Assembly: GCA_035714005.1 (NCBI GenBank)
Contig: DASTMQ010000006.1
Coordinates: 1 to 13,535 of the forward strand
DNA length: 13,535 nt
Source of the DNA: AWTP1-13 sp035714005
Lineage (GTDB): Bacteria > Pseudomonadota > Alphaproteobacteria > Rhizobiales > Hyphomicrobiaceae
Direction: 5' to 3'
Part shown: one piece after another, positions 1-6,849 of the stretch
Numbering within the stretch: position 1 is the first letter of the stretch
Layout of the letters: each line of letters opens with the position of its first letter
Notes under the pieces: model-generated
Database searches by the model: none
Told to the model about the DNA's origin: nothing
The model's input: the letters and a program-made list of their open reading frames with translations, nothing else
Translations under genes and position numbers: made by a program

Positions 1-1
1 C

Positions 2-847
2 GGCAGGGACCGGTCGGCCGAACAGGGCCGCCAGGAGCGATCGGCGCAAGAGGGCCGCCAGGAGGGCCGCAAGGAGCGCTCGGCACAGGAAGGCCGCGAG
101 CGTAACCAGGATAAGGGGCAGCGCGCCGGTCGCGACAAGGACCAGGACAAGGCGCAGGCGCGTGAGCGGGATCGCGAGCGAGCCGCCCAGTCTTCGCGCC
201 AGCGCGATCAGGACAGGGCTCAGCGCACGGATCGCGGCAAGGACCAGGGCAAGGCAGCCCAAGGCCGCACGCCGGACGCAAATGGCGAGCTGCAGCGGGC
301 GAACCGCGTGCAAGCCAGCGAAAAGCAGCATGCGGACGTCCGCCAGCATCTTCTGCGCGATCGCAATGTTGAGCGCACCCGCATCAATGTGTCCGTCAAC
401 ATCGGTGCTCGCGTGCCGCGCTCGGTGCGGTTGCATTCCCTGTCGGCGGCGATCCTTGGCTTTGCCCCGGTTTACCGTGGCTATAGCTATGTCCTGCTCG
501 AGGACGACACGATCTGCATCGTCGATCCGCGCACCTATGTCATTGTCGACGTCATCCCGGCCTCCACCCAGCGGGCCGAAGGACCGGGTTCGCGCGGCCA
601 CCTTATCCTGTCGGCCGACGAGCGGCGCTTTGTCCTGACCAGCATTGACAAGGGGCGTTCCGCCGACGTCAACGTGCGGTTGGCGCTCGGCGCGGAGATC
701 CCCCGCTCGGTCGAGGTCACGACCTTCCCCGATCGCATCATTGAACGGGTACCGAAGTTGCGCTCCTATCGCTACGTGGTCACCCAGGATCAGGTCGTCA
801 TCGTCGATCCCGACGACCGCCAGGTAGCGCTCTTGATCGGCGACTAA
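2..847 (+). CDS. Arg/Gln-rich protein with two C-terminal DUF1236-like repeats (5'-truncated by window edge)
   Basis: The reading frame is open from the window edge, so the start and any signal peptide are missing. The first ~100 visible residues are highly charged and low in complexity (Gly, Arg, Gln, Glu, Asp, Lys), with short repeats built on QERSAQEGR-like units. Two related segments follow, at about nt 383-565 and 668-844. Each runs V/I-PRSV near its start, a Y-R-G-Y or Y-R-Y step in the middle, and an IVDP motif followed by a hydrophobic strand. That pattern matches DUF1236 (PF06823), a domain of unknown function common in Rhizobiales and often found in exported proteins. The frame stops at TAA 845-847, directly before a strong terminator, so this is the last gene of its transcript. 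The function is unknown. An envelope or periplasmic location is inferred from the family only. Confidence 0.8.
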   Translation, partial: GRDRSAEQGRQERSAQEGRQEGRKERSAQEGRERNQDKGQRAGRDKDQDKAQARERDRERAAQSSRQRDQDRAQRTDRGKDQGKAAQGRTPDANGELQRANRVQASEKQHADVRQHLLRDRNVERTRINVSVNIGARVPRSVRLHSLSAAILGFAPVYRGYSYVLLEDDTICIVDPRTYVIVDVIPASTQRAEGPGSRGHLILSADERRFVLTSIDKGRSADVNVRLALGAEIPRSVEVTTFPDRIIERVPKLRSYRYVVTQDQVVIVDPDDRQVALLIGD

Positions 848-869
848 CGCCCTCCACAAAAGCCTGCCG

Positions 870-899
870 AAAAGCCCCGCCCATGCGGCGGGGCTTTTT
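870..899 (+). terminator. Rho-independent terminator after the DUF1236 gene
   Basis: A 12-bp perfect stem (870-881 with 887-898) of the form AAAAGCCCCGCC / GGCGGGGCTTTT encloses a 5-nt loop and ends in a run of five T (895-899). It begins 22 nt after the stop codon at 847. The stem's A-run and T-run make it potentially bidirectional, but no gene on the minus strand ends nearby. Confidence 0.9.
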
Positions 900-1064
900 G
901 CGTGCCGCGGCCAGATCCCCTCGCTAGCAGCAAAGTTTGCGCTTCTTCACGCCAATGTGATCGACGATCGCGGGAAAGCCTGGAGCCCCTTTTGCGTTGC
1001 CTTTTTTGGTGCTGATCGCGGGCACTCAGCATGCTGCATTGCGGCCGCCGCCAGCTCCCCGGCG

Positions 1065-1093
1065 TTGACGCGGTTTTATCGGCACTTTACCAA
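1065..1093 (+). promoter_or_regulatory. Possible sigma-70-type promoter for the matrixin-type protease
   Basis: TTGACG at 1065-1070 matches five of six positions of the -35 consensus. A 17-bp spacer separates it from TACCAA at 1088-1093, which is a poor -10 box. Transcription would start near 1100 and leave a leader of about 97 nt. The position fits: it lies after the upstream terminator and before the protease start. The call rests on consensus matching alone. The rest of 900-1196 shows no separate gene that I can support. Confidence 0.3.
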
Positions 1094-1196
1094 TTTCATA
1101 TCAGGCGCCGAAGCGGGTGGTTCTTGCATCTGCGAAGGACCTGGAGGGGAACTGCGGTCTTCAGCCACGGACCGATGCACGATCGGGGGGCTAGCC

Positions 1197-1982
1197 TTGA
1201 AATTTTCGACGTTTGCCCTTGCGGCGGGGCTCGTATGCTCCGTCATCGGCGCGGCCAGTGCGGCCGACGCGGAGAGCTACAAGATCCTGCGGCTCGATGG
1301 GAACAATGTCCGCTGGCAGCCCGTCGCGGGCAAGGCCCCGGTCATTTCCTATGCGATTGCCGCCCAGCCCATGGATTTTCCTGGCGCGCGCAACTGCCAG
1401 AAGCTTACCGCCCCGGACGAATTGCTGGCCGCTTCGGCGCTCACGATCGCAACCTTTCGTCACGAAGTCGCGGCCGCTTTTGCCATGTGGCAGACCGTGG
1501 CCGACATTCACTTCCGTGAGGCGGATAGCCCAGCCGAGGCCGACATCGTCCTTGGTGCGCAAGTGGACCCGACCGGCCATGCCTTTGCGGACGTGTTTTA
1601 TGATGCCGCATCGCGCGAGCGGCTGAAGCCGATTTCAAAGGCCCTCGTCTGTCTCAATCCCTCCAAGGCCTGGAAGATCGGCTTCAACGGCGACTTGAGG
1701 ACTTACGACATTCGCTACACCATCGCGCATGAAATCGGTCACGCAATCGGTCTCGATCATCCCAACGGACCCGGCCAGATCATGGGCTACCGTTATGAAG
1801 AGCGGTTTCGCCAGCTGCAGCCTGGTGATGTGGCCGGCGCGGTTGTGCTCTATGGGACCGCGCGCGCCGATAGCGTGGAAGTCGCCGCCGAGCCGACAGA
1901 TCCCGAGCAGGCGGCGCTGGCGCGCAACTCCGCCAACAGCAACAGTTCTGGTACCCGGGCCTTTCCGGCGCGTCCGCAATGA
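1197..1982 (+). CDS. Secreted matrixin-like (metzincin, M10-type) zinc metalloprotease
   Basis: This 261-residue protein is a probable exported zinc peptidase. I chose TTG 1197 as the start because GGGGGG at 1185-1190 sits 6 nt upstream and because translation from there opens with a clean signal peptide: MKFSTF, a hydrophobic core, then cleavage near ASA-AD at about residue 22. The catalytic motif HEIGHAIGLDHP spans residues 178-189. His178, His182 and His188 are the zinc ligands and Glu179 is the general base. The Met-turn methionine follows at residue 196 (QIMGYRY), and LQPGDV leads into the C-terminal helix typical of matrixins. The last ~40 residues are Ala/Ser/Asn-rich and probably disordered. 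An in-frame ATG at 957 would add 80 residues, but it would bury the signal peptide. The substrate is unknown. No inhibitor or secretion gene is adjacent. Confidence 0.85.
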   Translation: MKFSTFALAAGLVCSVIGAASAADAESYKILRLDGNNVRWQPVAGKAPVISYAIAAQPMDFPGARNCQKLTAPDELLAASALTIATFRHEVAAAFAMWQTVADIHFREADSPAEADIVLGAQVDPTGHAFADVFYDAASRERLKPISKALVCLNPSKAWKIGFNGDLRTYDIRYTIAHEIGHAIGLDHPNGPGQIMGYRYEERFRQLQPGDVAGAVVLYGTARADSVEVAAEPTDPEQAALARNSANSNSSGTRAFPARPQ

Positions 1983-1998
1983 GGCCGATTGGGGCCGG

Positions 1999-3159
1999 CT
2001 AACCCCACAGCTGTGCCGAGGCGATATCGGCGCCTTGGCGCAGGGCCGCAAGCTTCTTCCACACAATAGGGGCGGCGACCCATTCGCGGCCCGCGAAGGT
2101 GCCGAAGCCGCAATCGGTGGAGGCAATCACGCGCTCGCGTTCACCCACCACGTCCACCGCCTCCAGCAGGCGCCGCGCCACCACCTGGGGGTGCTCGACG
2201 AAATTGGTGGTGGTGTCGATGACGCCGGGAACCAGCAGCCAATCCTTCGGCAAGGGCTGGCCGCGTAAGGCGGCGTATTCATGTTGATGGCGCGGGTTGG
2301 CGAACTCGATCGTCAGCGCACCGGCGTGCGCCTGATAGAGCACGGGCAGAATTTGTGCGAGCGCAACGTCGTGAATGTGCGGACCTTCCCAGTTGCCCCA
2401 ACAACAATGCAACCGCACCCGGTGCCTTGGTATATCCGCCAATGCCGTGTTGATGGCGGCCATGTGCAGTTCGCAGGTTTGCAAGAATTCGCGGTCGCTT
2501 TGGTCCTGGAACGTCATGGTGCGCTCCATCGCCAAATCGGGGGCATCGATCTGTAACAAGAGACCGGCTCGGTGGATGGCCACATATTCGGGCCGCAACT
2601 CCTTGGCGAGCGCCATCAGGTAGGCCTCGTGCGACTGGTAGTGGGCATTTTGCATGGTCGTGGCCACGATGCCCGGCGATGGCGCCGTCATGAACATTTC
2701 CGCAAACGAACTCGATTGCGCCTGAGCGCAGGTCTTTAAGCGCCCGATCTCGTCTTCAATGCCCTTGGTGTCCCTGTAACGTACCTCGCCGATCGCCTGC
2801 GGGGCGTTGGAGATTTTGCTGCGCGTTGGAAAGCGCCGCAGGAACATGTCGATCAGTTCGGGCACTTCGGCGAAATCGCGCCCCACCTTGCGCTTTGATT
2901 CGCCGCCGAAGCCGGACATGCGTTCCGGAATATAGGTCTGGAAGCCGACGCGTTGCTGCTCGCCGTCGTTGCCGATGTCGATGCCGGCTGCCGCCTGTGC
3001 CGCCACCGTCGCGCGCACCGCACGATCCATCGCCTCAGCCATCACGCCGGCGTCGATGGCCTCGCCTGCTTCGCGGCGGATCAAAAGATCCGTCAGTACC
3101 TTGTCACGCGGTAAGCTGCCGACGTGCGTCGTCAAAATGCGATCATCACTGCGGATCAT
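1999..3159 (-). CDS. Stand-alone cobalamin-independent methionine synthase (MetE C-terminal)-family methyltransferase
   Basis: This 386-residue protein matches the catalytic (C-terminal) barrel of MetE and lacks the duplicated N-terminal half. HVGSLPR (12-18) and GIDIGNDGEQ (59-68) are family signatures. The zinc ligands of the family are readable as His251 and Cys253 (in LHCCWGNW), Glu285 (TIEFAN) and Cys350 (STDCGFG), so the enzyme should be an active zinc thiol-alkyl transferase. Relatives of this size are annotated as methionine synthase II or, in some lineages, act on other thiols such as coenzyme M. The methyl donor here cannot be told from sequence. The start is ATG 3159, with AGGGAG a few bases upstream. 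The gene converges on the protease gene with a 16-bp gap and no recognisable terminator between them. No methionine, folate or homocysteine gene is nearby. Confidence 0.85.
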   Translation of the reverse strand: MIRSDDRILTTHVGSLPRDKVLTDLLIRREAGEAIDAGVMAEAMDRAVRATVAAQAAAGIDIGNDGEQQRVGFQTYIPERMSGFGGESKRKVGRDFAEVPELIDMFLRRFPTRSKISNAPQAIGEVRYRDTKGIEDEIGRLKTCAQAQSSSFAEMFMTAPSPGIVATTMQNAHYQSHEAYLMALAKELRPEYVAIHRAGLLLQIDAPDLAMERTMTFQDQSDREFLQTCELHMAAINTALADIPRHRVRLHCCWGNWEGPHIHDVALAQILPVLYQAHAGALTIEFANPRHQHEYAALRGQPLPKDWLLVPGVIDTTTNFVEHPQVVARRLLEAVDVVGERERVIASTDCGFGTFAGREWVAAPIVWKKLAALRQGADIASAQLWG

Positions 3160-3323
3160 GCCTGCTCCCTGAATTTCCTGCGCCGCAGTTGCCAGTATAT
3201 GGCCAAGTTGCGGCCCGTGCGAACGGGCGCGGCGATTAGCTCTTGCGGATGGTGCCTACGCTGCCTGCCATTGGCCGCCCGCTCGCTTCTTGCTGCCAGC
3301 GCCCGGTGCCCGCTCTCGCGGCC

Positions 3324-4538
3324 TTACTCGCTGTCCTGCCTGCCTGTGCCGAAGCTGAAGAGATCCAAGGGATCGGCACGCGCGGCGGCTTCGATGTCGC
3401 CGACGCCGACACCGATCAGCCTGAAGCTGCGACCGTCGGCGGTTTTGTCGATGAGTGCCGCCACGTTTTGCCAGATCACCTCGGTTCTTTGGGTCGGATG
3501 CGACAGCCGCCGGCTCCGGCTGAGCACGCGGAAATCCGAGGTCTTGAGCTTGAGGACGATGCTGCCGCCGGCCACGCCCTTGCGCACCAGCTGGCCGGCG
3601 ACGCGTTCGCTCAGTCTGCCCGCAATGGCGCGCAGCTCGCCCGCCGAGGCGGTGTCGTGCTCCAGGGTGGTCTCGGCGGAAATACTCTTGAGCGGCTGCT
3701 GCGGCGTGACGGGGCGGTCGTCGCGGCCGTGCGCATAAAGTGCAAGCCGGTGACCGAATTTGCCGAAGCCTGCAACCAGTGCCGGGGCACTGAGAGCTTG
3801 CAGGTCGGCGATGGTCCTGAGGCCATTTTCCTCCATTCGGCGCGCGGTCACGGCGCCGACGCCGTGGATCTTGCGCACCGAGAGGGGTGCCAGGAAGTCC
3901 CTGGCTTCGGCGGCACCGATCACCGAAAAGCCGCGCGGCTTTTCCAGTTCGGAGGCGAGCTTGGCCAGGAACTTGTTGCAGGAAAGCCCGATCGAGACGG
4001 TGATGCCGATCTCGTTCTCGACCCGCGCCGCGATCTGTGCCAGGGCCTCGGCCGCCGGCGGCGCCTCGGTTCGATAATCATCGGTGAGGTCGAGGTAGGC
4101 TTCGTCCAGCGACAGCGGCTCGACGATATCGGTCGCCGCTTGGAAAATGCTGCGAATCTGCGCACTCACCCGCTTGTATTTCGCCATATCGGGCTCAATC
4201 ACCCTCGCCTGCGGACAGCGCTCCAGCGCCTGGAACATCGGCATCGCCGAACGCACGCCGTAGCCGCGCGCAATATAGCAGGCCGTTACCACCACCCCGC
4301 GGCTGCCGGCGTGCCCCACAATCAGGGCCGCATCGGCAAGCTCCGGCCGGTCCCGTTTTTCGACGGAGGCATAGAATGCGTCGCAGTCGATGTGGGCGAT
4401 GCCGAGGCTTTCCAGTTCGGCATGGGCAACAAGCCGCCCCGCTCCGCAGCGCACACACACGCCATCGCTGACCTCCCCGATCTGGCAGCAGCTCCGACAC
4501 AAGGCGCGGTTGAGTGGTGTTGGCTCGCCCCGAGACAT
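3324..4538 (-). CDS. dinB: DNA polymerase IV (Y-family), alphaproteobacterial type with N-terminal Cys4 zinc-ribbon
   Basis: This is an error-prone translesion polymerase. Numbered from ATG 4538 (404 residues), Cys14-x2-Cys17 and Cys28-x2-Cys31 form a putative zinc ribbon ahead of the palm. HIDCDAFYASVE (49-60) supplies the first metal-binding Asp51, with Tyr56 at the steric-gate position. SLDEAYLD (143-150) supplies Asp145 and Glu146. KIHGVGAVTARRM is the helix-hairpin-helix of the thumb, and the little-finger domain follows. DPLDLF near residues 389-394 resembles a beta-clamp-binding motif. An in-frame GTG at 4571 would add 11 residues. Neither start has a convincing ribosome-binding site, so the start is uncertain, but both include the zinc ribbon. 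No LexA box was recognised upstream. The neighbours are functionally unrelated. Confidence 0.95.
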   Translation of the reverse strand: MSRGEPTPLNRALCRSCCQIGEVSDGVCVRCGAGRLVAHAELESLGIAHIDCDAFYASVEKRDRPELADAALIVGHAGSRGVVVTACYIARGYGVRSAMPMFQALERCPQARVIEPDMAKYKRVSAQIRSIFQAATDIVEPLSLDEAYLDLTDDYRTEAPPAAEALAQIAARVENEIGITVSIGLSCNKFLAKLASELEKPRGFSVIGAAEARDFLAPLSVRKIHGVGAVTARRMEENGLRTIADLQALSAPALVAGFGKFGHRLALYAHGRDDRPVTPQQPLKSISAETTLEHDTASAGELRAIAGRLSERVAGQLVRKGVAGGSIVLKLKTSDFRVLSRSRRLSHPTQRTEVIWQNVAALIDKTADGRSFRLIGVGVGDIEAAARADPLDLFSFGTGRQDSE

Positions 4539-4659
4539 GCCGCAACGCTGCCACGAGTGGCGGGGTGACACCAGAGCAACACCGCAGCTTTCCCCGGTTG
4601 CAAACGGGGTAGCTTGTCAAAGCCGAGGGCCGGCGCGCGCGCCAAGCCGGGAGACCAGG

Positions 4660-5799
4660 CTAGAGCCCCCGCGCCACCAGCTCCTTCATGATTTCGGTGG
4701 TGCCGGCATAGATGCGGTGGACGCGGGCATCCGCGTAGGCGCGGGCGATGGGATATTCCAACATGTAGCCATAGCCCCCGAAAAGCTGCAGGCAGGTGTC
4801 GAGCACCTTGTTGTCGAGTTCCGTCAGCCACCATTTGCTCATGGCCGCGGTCGTCGCATCGAGCTTGCCTTCAAGGAACAGCGCCAGGCAGTGATCGAGG
4901 AACACGCGCGCCACCGTCACCTCGGTCTTCACTTCGGCCAGTTTGAAGCGCGTGTTCTGGAATTCGGCCAACGATTTGCCGAAGGCCTTGCGCTCGCGTG
5001 TATAGTCGATGGTCCATCCGAGCGCCGCCTCCATGACGGCCACCGCGCCGATGGCGACCAACAGGCGTTCGCGGGGCAGCTGGTTCATCAGACAGGCAAA
5101 GCCGCGCCCCTCCTCGCCCAAGATGTTGGACGGCGGCACGCGTACGTCCTCGAAGAACAGTTCGGCGGTGTCTTGCGCGTTCTGCCCGATCTTCTTGAGG
5201 TTGCGGCCGCGCTTGAAGCCCGGCCGCTCGGCCTCCACCAACACGAGGCTCACCCCCTTTGCACCCGCCGCCGCATCGGTCTTGGCGGCAACAACGACGA
5301 GATCGGCGAGCCCGCCGTTGGTGATGAAGGTCTTCTGCCCGTTGAGGACGAGCTCATTGCCTCGGCGCAAAGCGGTGGTGCGAATCGCCTGCAGATCACT
5401 GCCCGTGCCGGGCTCGGTCATGGCGATGGCGGTGATCACGTCGCCTTTCGCCATCTTTGGCAGCCACGTGCGCTTCTGCTCCTCGCTGCCATAGTGAAGG
5501 ATGTAGGGTGCCACGATATCGGAGTGCAGGCGAAAACCGGGCGCGGTAAACACGCGCTTGGCCATCTCCTCGATCATCACCGCGCTGTATAGGAAGTCCG
5601 CACCCCCGCCGCCGTATTCCTCCGGCGTATCGGTTAGCAGCAGGCCTGCTGCGCCCGCCTGGCGCCAGACGTCGCGGCTGACATGGCCCTGTTTTTCCCA
5701 ATCTTCGTAGTGTGGGGCGATCTCGCGATCGATGAAGGCCTTGACGGTCTTGCGGAAGAGTTCGTGCTCTGCCTTGAAGATCGGAGCGGTCCTCGACAT
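4660..5799 (-). CDS. Acyl-CoA dehydrogenase (LCAD/IVD-type active site)
   Basis: This 379-residue FAD enzyme oxidises acyl-CoA to trans-2-enoyl-CoA and would pass electrons to ETF. It is full length for the family. AMTEPGTGSD (126-135) is the flavin/substrate signature. RERKAFGKSLAEFQ (268-281) and QLFGGYGY (338-345) are the second signature and the FAD dimer contacts. The C-terminus has IYAGTTEI, where medium- and short-chain enzymes carry the catalytic Glu in IYEGT. That Glu is Ala here (residue 365). Glu244 in LPRERLL instead aligns with the helix-G base of LCAD and isovaleryl-CoA dehydrogenase, so a long-chain or branched substrate is plausible. The start is ATG 5799, without a strong Shine-Dalgarno. 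It lies 77 nt downstream of the Trm112-like gene, so it could be transcribed with that block or on its own. Confidence 0.93.
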   Translation of the reverse strand: MSRTAPIFKAEHELFRKTVKAFIDREIAPHYEDWEKQGHVSRDVWRQAGAAGLLLTDTPEEYGGGGADFLYSAVMIEEMAKRVFTAPGFRLHSDIVAPYILHYGSEEQKRTWLPKMAKGDVITAIAMTEPGTGSDLQAIRTTALRRGNELVLNGQKTFITNGGLADLVVVAAKTDAAAGAKGVSLVLVEAERPGFKRGRNLKKIGQNAQDTAELFFEDVRVPPSNILGEEGRGFACLMNQLPRERLLVAIGAVAVMEAALGWTIDYTRERKAFGKSLAEFQNTRFKLAEVKTEVTVARVFLDHCLALFLEGKLDATTAAMSKWWLTELDNKVLDTCLQLFGGYGYMLEYPIARAYADARVHRIYAGTTEIMKELVARGL

Positions 5800-5876
5800 G
5801 GGGTGTGCGTTCGTGTCCGGCTAATGTTGCGGTTGCGGCATCAGCCTAGCGAACCGCGCCCGCTCGCGCCACGCCG

Positions 5877-6110
5877 TTAACGCTTGCCGAGCGCATTCAG
5901 CTCTTCCTGGCTGAGCGTGCGCGCTTCCTCCTCCAACATGACGGGAATGCCATCGCGAATGGGATAGGCAAGGCCGGCGGCCCGACTAATCAGCTCTTGC
6001 GCCTCTTCATCGTAAAGCAAGGACGTTTTGGTGCGCGGGCACACCAGCAACTCAAGCAGACGCCGGTCAACGCGCTGGGCGACCGGCTTTGGTTGTGAGC
6101 TCTCATCCAC
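5877..6110 (-). CDS. Trm112/UPF0434-family small protein
   Basis: A 77-residue protein. I chose GTG 6110 because AAGGG lies 7 nt upstream and the length fits the family. LLELLVCP (around 18-25), the segment from YDEEAQELIS (33-42) through LAYPIRDGIPVML (47-59), and the following acidic tail are the UPF0434 (YcaR/Trm112-like) signature. In eukaryotes and archaea Trm112 activates tRNA, rRNA and release-factor methyltransferases. The bacterial role is less defined. Only one of the usual zinc cysteines (Cys24) remains: the CPxC pair reads CPRT, and Ser and Ala replace the later cysteine region. It therefore probably does not bind zinc, which from family knowledge is common in alphaproteobacteria. 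It is the promoter-distal member of the block, 34 nt after the LON-N gene. Confidence 0.88.
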   Translation of the reverse strand: MDESSQPKPVAQRVDRRLLELLVCPRTKTSLLYDEEAQELISRAAGLAYPIRDGIPVMLEEEARTLSQEELNALGKR

Positions 6111-6144
6111 GGTCACACCCTTAAAGTTCTTTGCCGTCCGCGCC

Positions 6145-6825
6145 TTACTGCAATCTCGAGCCCGAACCTTGCGAGCCGGCCGCCAAGTCGAGTTCTGCCA
6201 GCGCCACCAGCATGTCCGCCCGCGTCCCCAGATCGGGGGCCTCGAGCAGCGCCTGCTTCTCCTCCGGCCCGTAGGGGGCGAGCACGGCCAGCGAGTTGAC
6301 GAGCCGCTCCGTCGAAGCATTGGCGATCGCCGACCAGTCGGCGCTGAGATTGCGTGCCTCCAAGTAGGTCCTCAAGGTGTCCAACAAACCCTGCCGGTTG
6401 ACGGTTTCTTCGCCGGCGCCGGCAATGAAGTCTCCCTCGAACCGGGCAAAGTCGACGTTCCAGAGGCGATAGGGCCTATCACAGGCGACCTCCACCTCGA
6501 GGCGGCAACGCGCAATGCCCGACAGCGTGATCAGCACCCGCCCGTCGTCGAGCTCTTCGTAGGCCGTGAGGCGGCCGACCCCACCGACCGATCGCAGTTC
6601 GGCCGATTTGCCCGGCGGCGATTCCTCGCCTTCCCCCTTGGGCTGCACCAAGCCCAGCACGCGATCACCGGAGATGGCATCGTCGAGCATCGCCAGATAT
6701 CTCGGTTCGAAGATGGTGAGCGGCAGGTTGACGCGCGGGAGCACAATCGCGCGGCGCAGCGGAAAGATCGGCACGCAGCGCGGTAGATCGCCCGGATTTC
6801 GATATCGCTCCGACAGGCTCGGCAA
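6145..6825 (-). CDS. Stand-alone LON substrate-binding (LON-N) domain protein
   Basis: This 226-residue protein resembles the N-terminal substrate-recognition domain of Lon protease but has no AAA+ ATPase and no Ser-Lys protease domain. The signature is VPIFPLRRAIVLP (18-30) followed by LPLTIFEPRY (34-43) and the GVGRLTAYEELDDGR strand region near 80-95. The C-terminal ~90 residues are helical. The start is TTG at 6823-6825, 24 nt after the thioredoxin stop, and the product lines up with the usual length of the family. GGGTG upstream is a weak, closely spaced ribosome-binding site. The function of free LON-N proteins is unsettled. Binding of unfolded or exposed segments is inferred from the Lon domain. 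It lies between a chaperone-like thioredoxin and a Trm112-like gene on the same strand. Confidence 0.88.
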   Translation of the reverse strand: MPSLSERYRNPGDLPRCVPIFPLRRAIVLPRVNLPLTIFEPRYLAMLDDAISGDRVLGLVQPKGEGEESPPGKSAELRSVGGVGRLTAYEELDDGRVLITLSGIARCRLEVEVACDRPYRLWNVDFARFEGDFIAGAGEETVNRQGLLDTLRTYLEARNLSADWSAIANASTERLVNSLAVLAPYGPEEKQALLEAPDLGTRADMLVALAELDLAAGSQGSGSRLQ

Positions 6826-6849
6826 AGTTCACCCGCTATTGGTCCACGC

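Noticed and set aside
3213..3228. GCCCG/CGGGC stem-loop between dinB and the MetE-like gene
   Set aside because: It has a five-base stem and no T-run. It is too weak to call as a terminator or operator.
3243..4568. 441-codon open frame on the + strand opposite dinB
   Set aside because: It is the antisense shadow of a fully motif-supported polymerase in GC-rich DNA. Its translation matches no family I know, and it has no convincing ribosome-binding site.
4630..4650. CCGGC/GCCGG inverted repeat with an internal GGCGCGCGCGCC palindrome between the acyl-CoA dehydrogenase and dinB genes
   Set aside because: The stem is short, it has no T-run, and the composition is expected in DNA of this GC content, so it is not callable as a terminator.
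4390..5592. 400-codon + strand frame opposite the acyl-CoA dehydrogenase
   Set aside because: It is an antisense shadow, overlapping also the dinB 5' end, with no recognisable domain.
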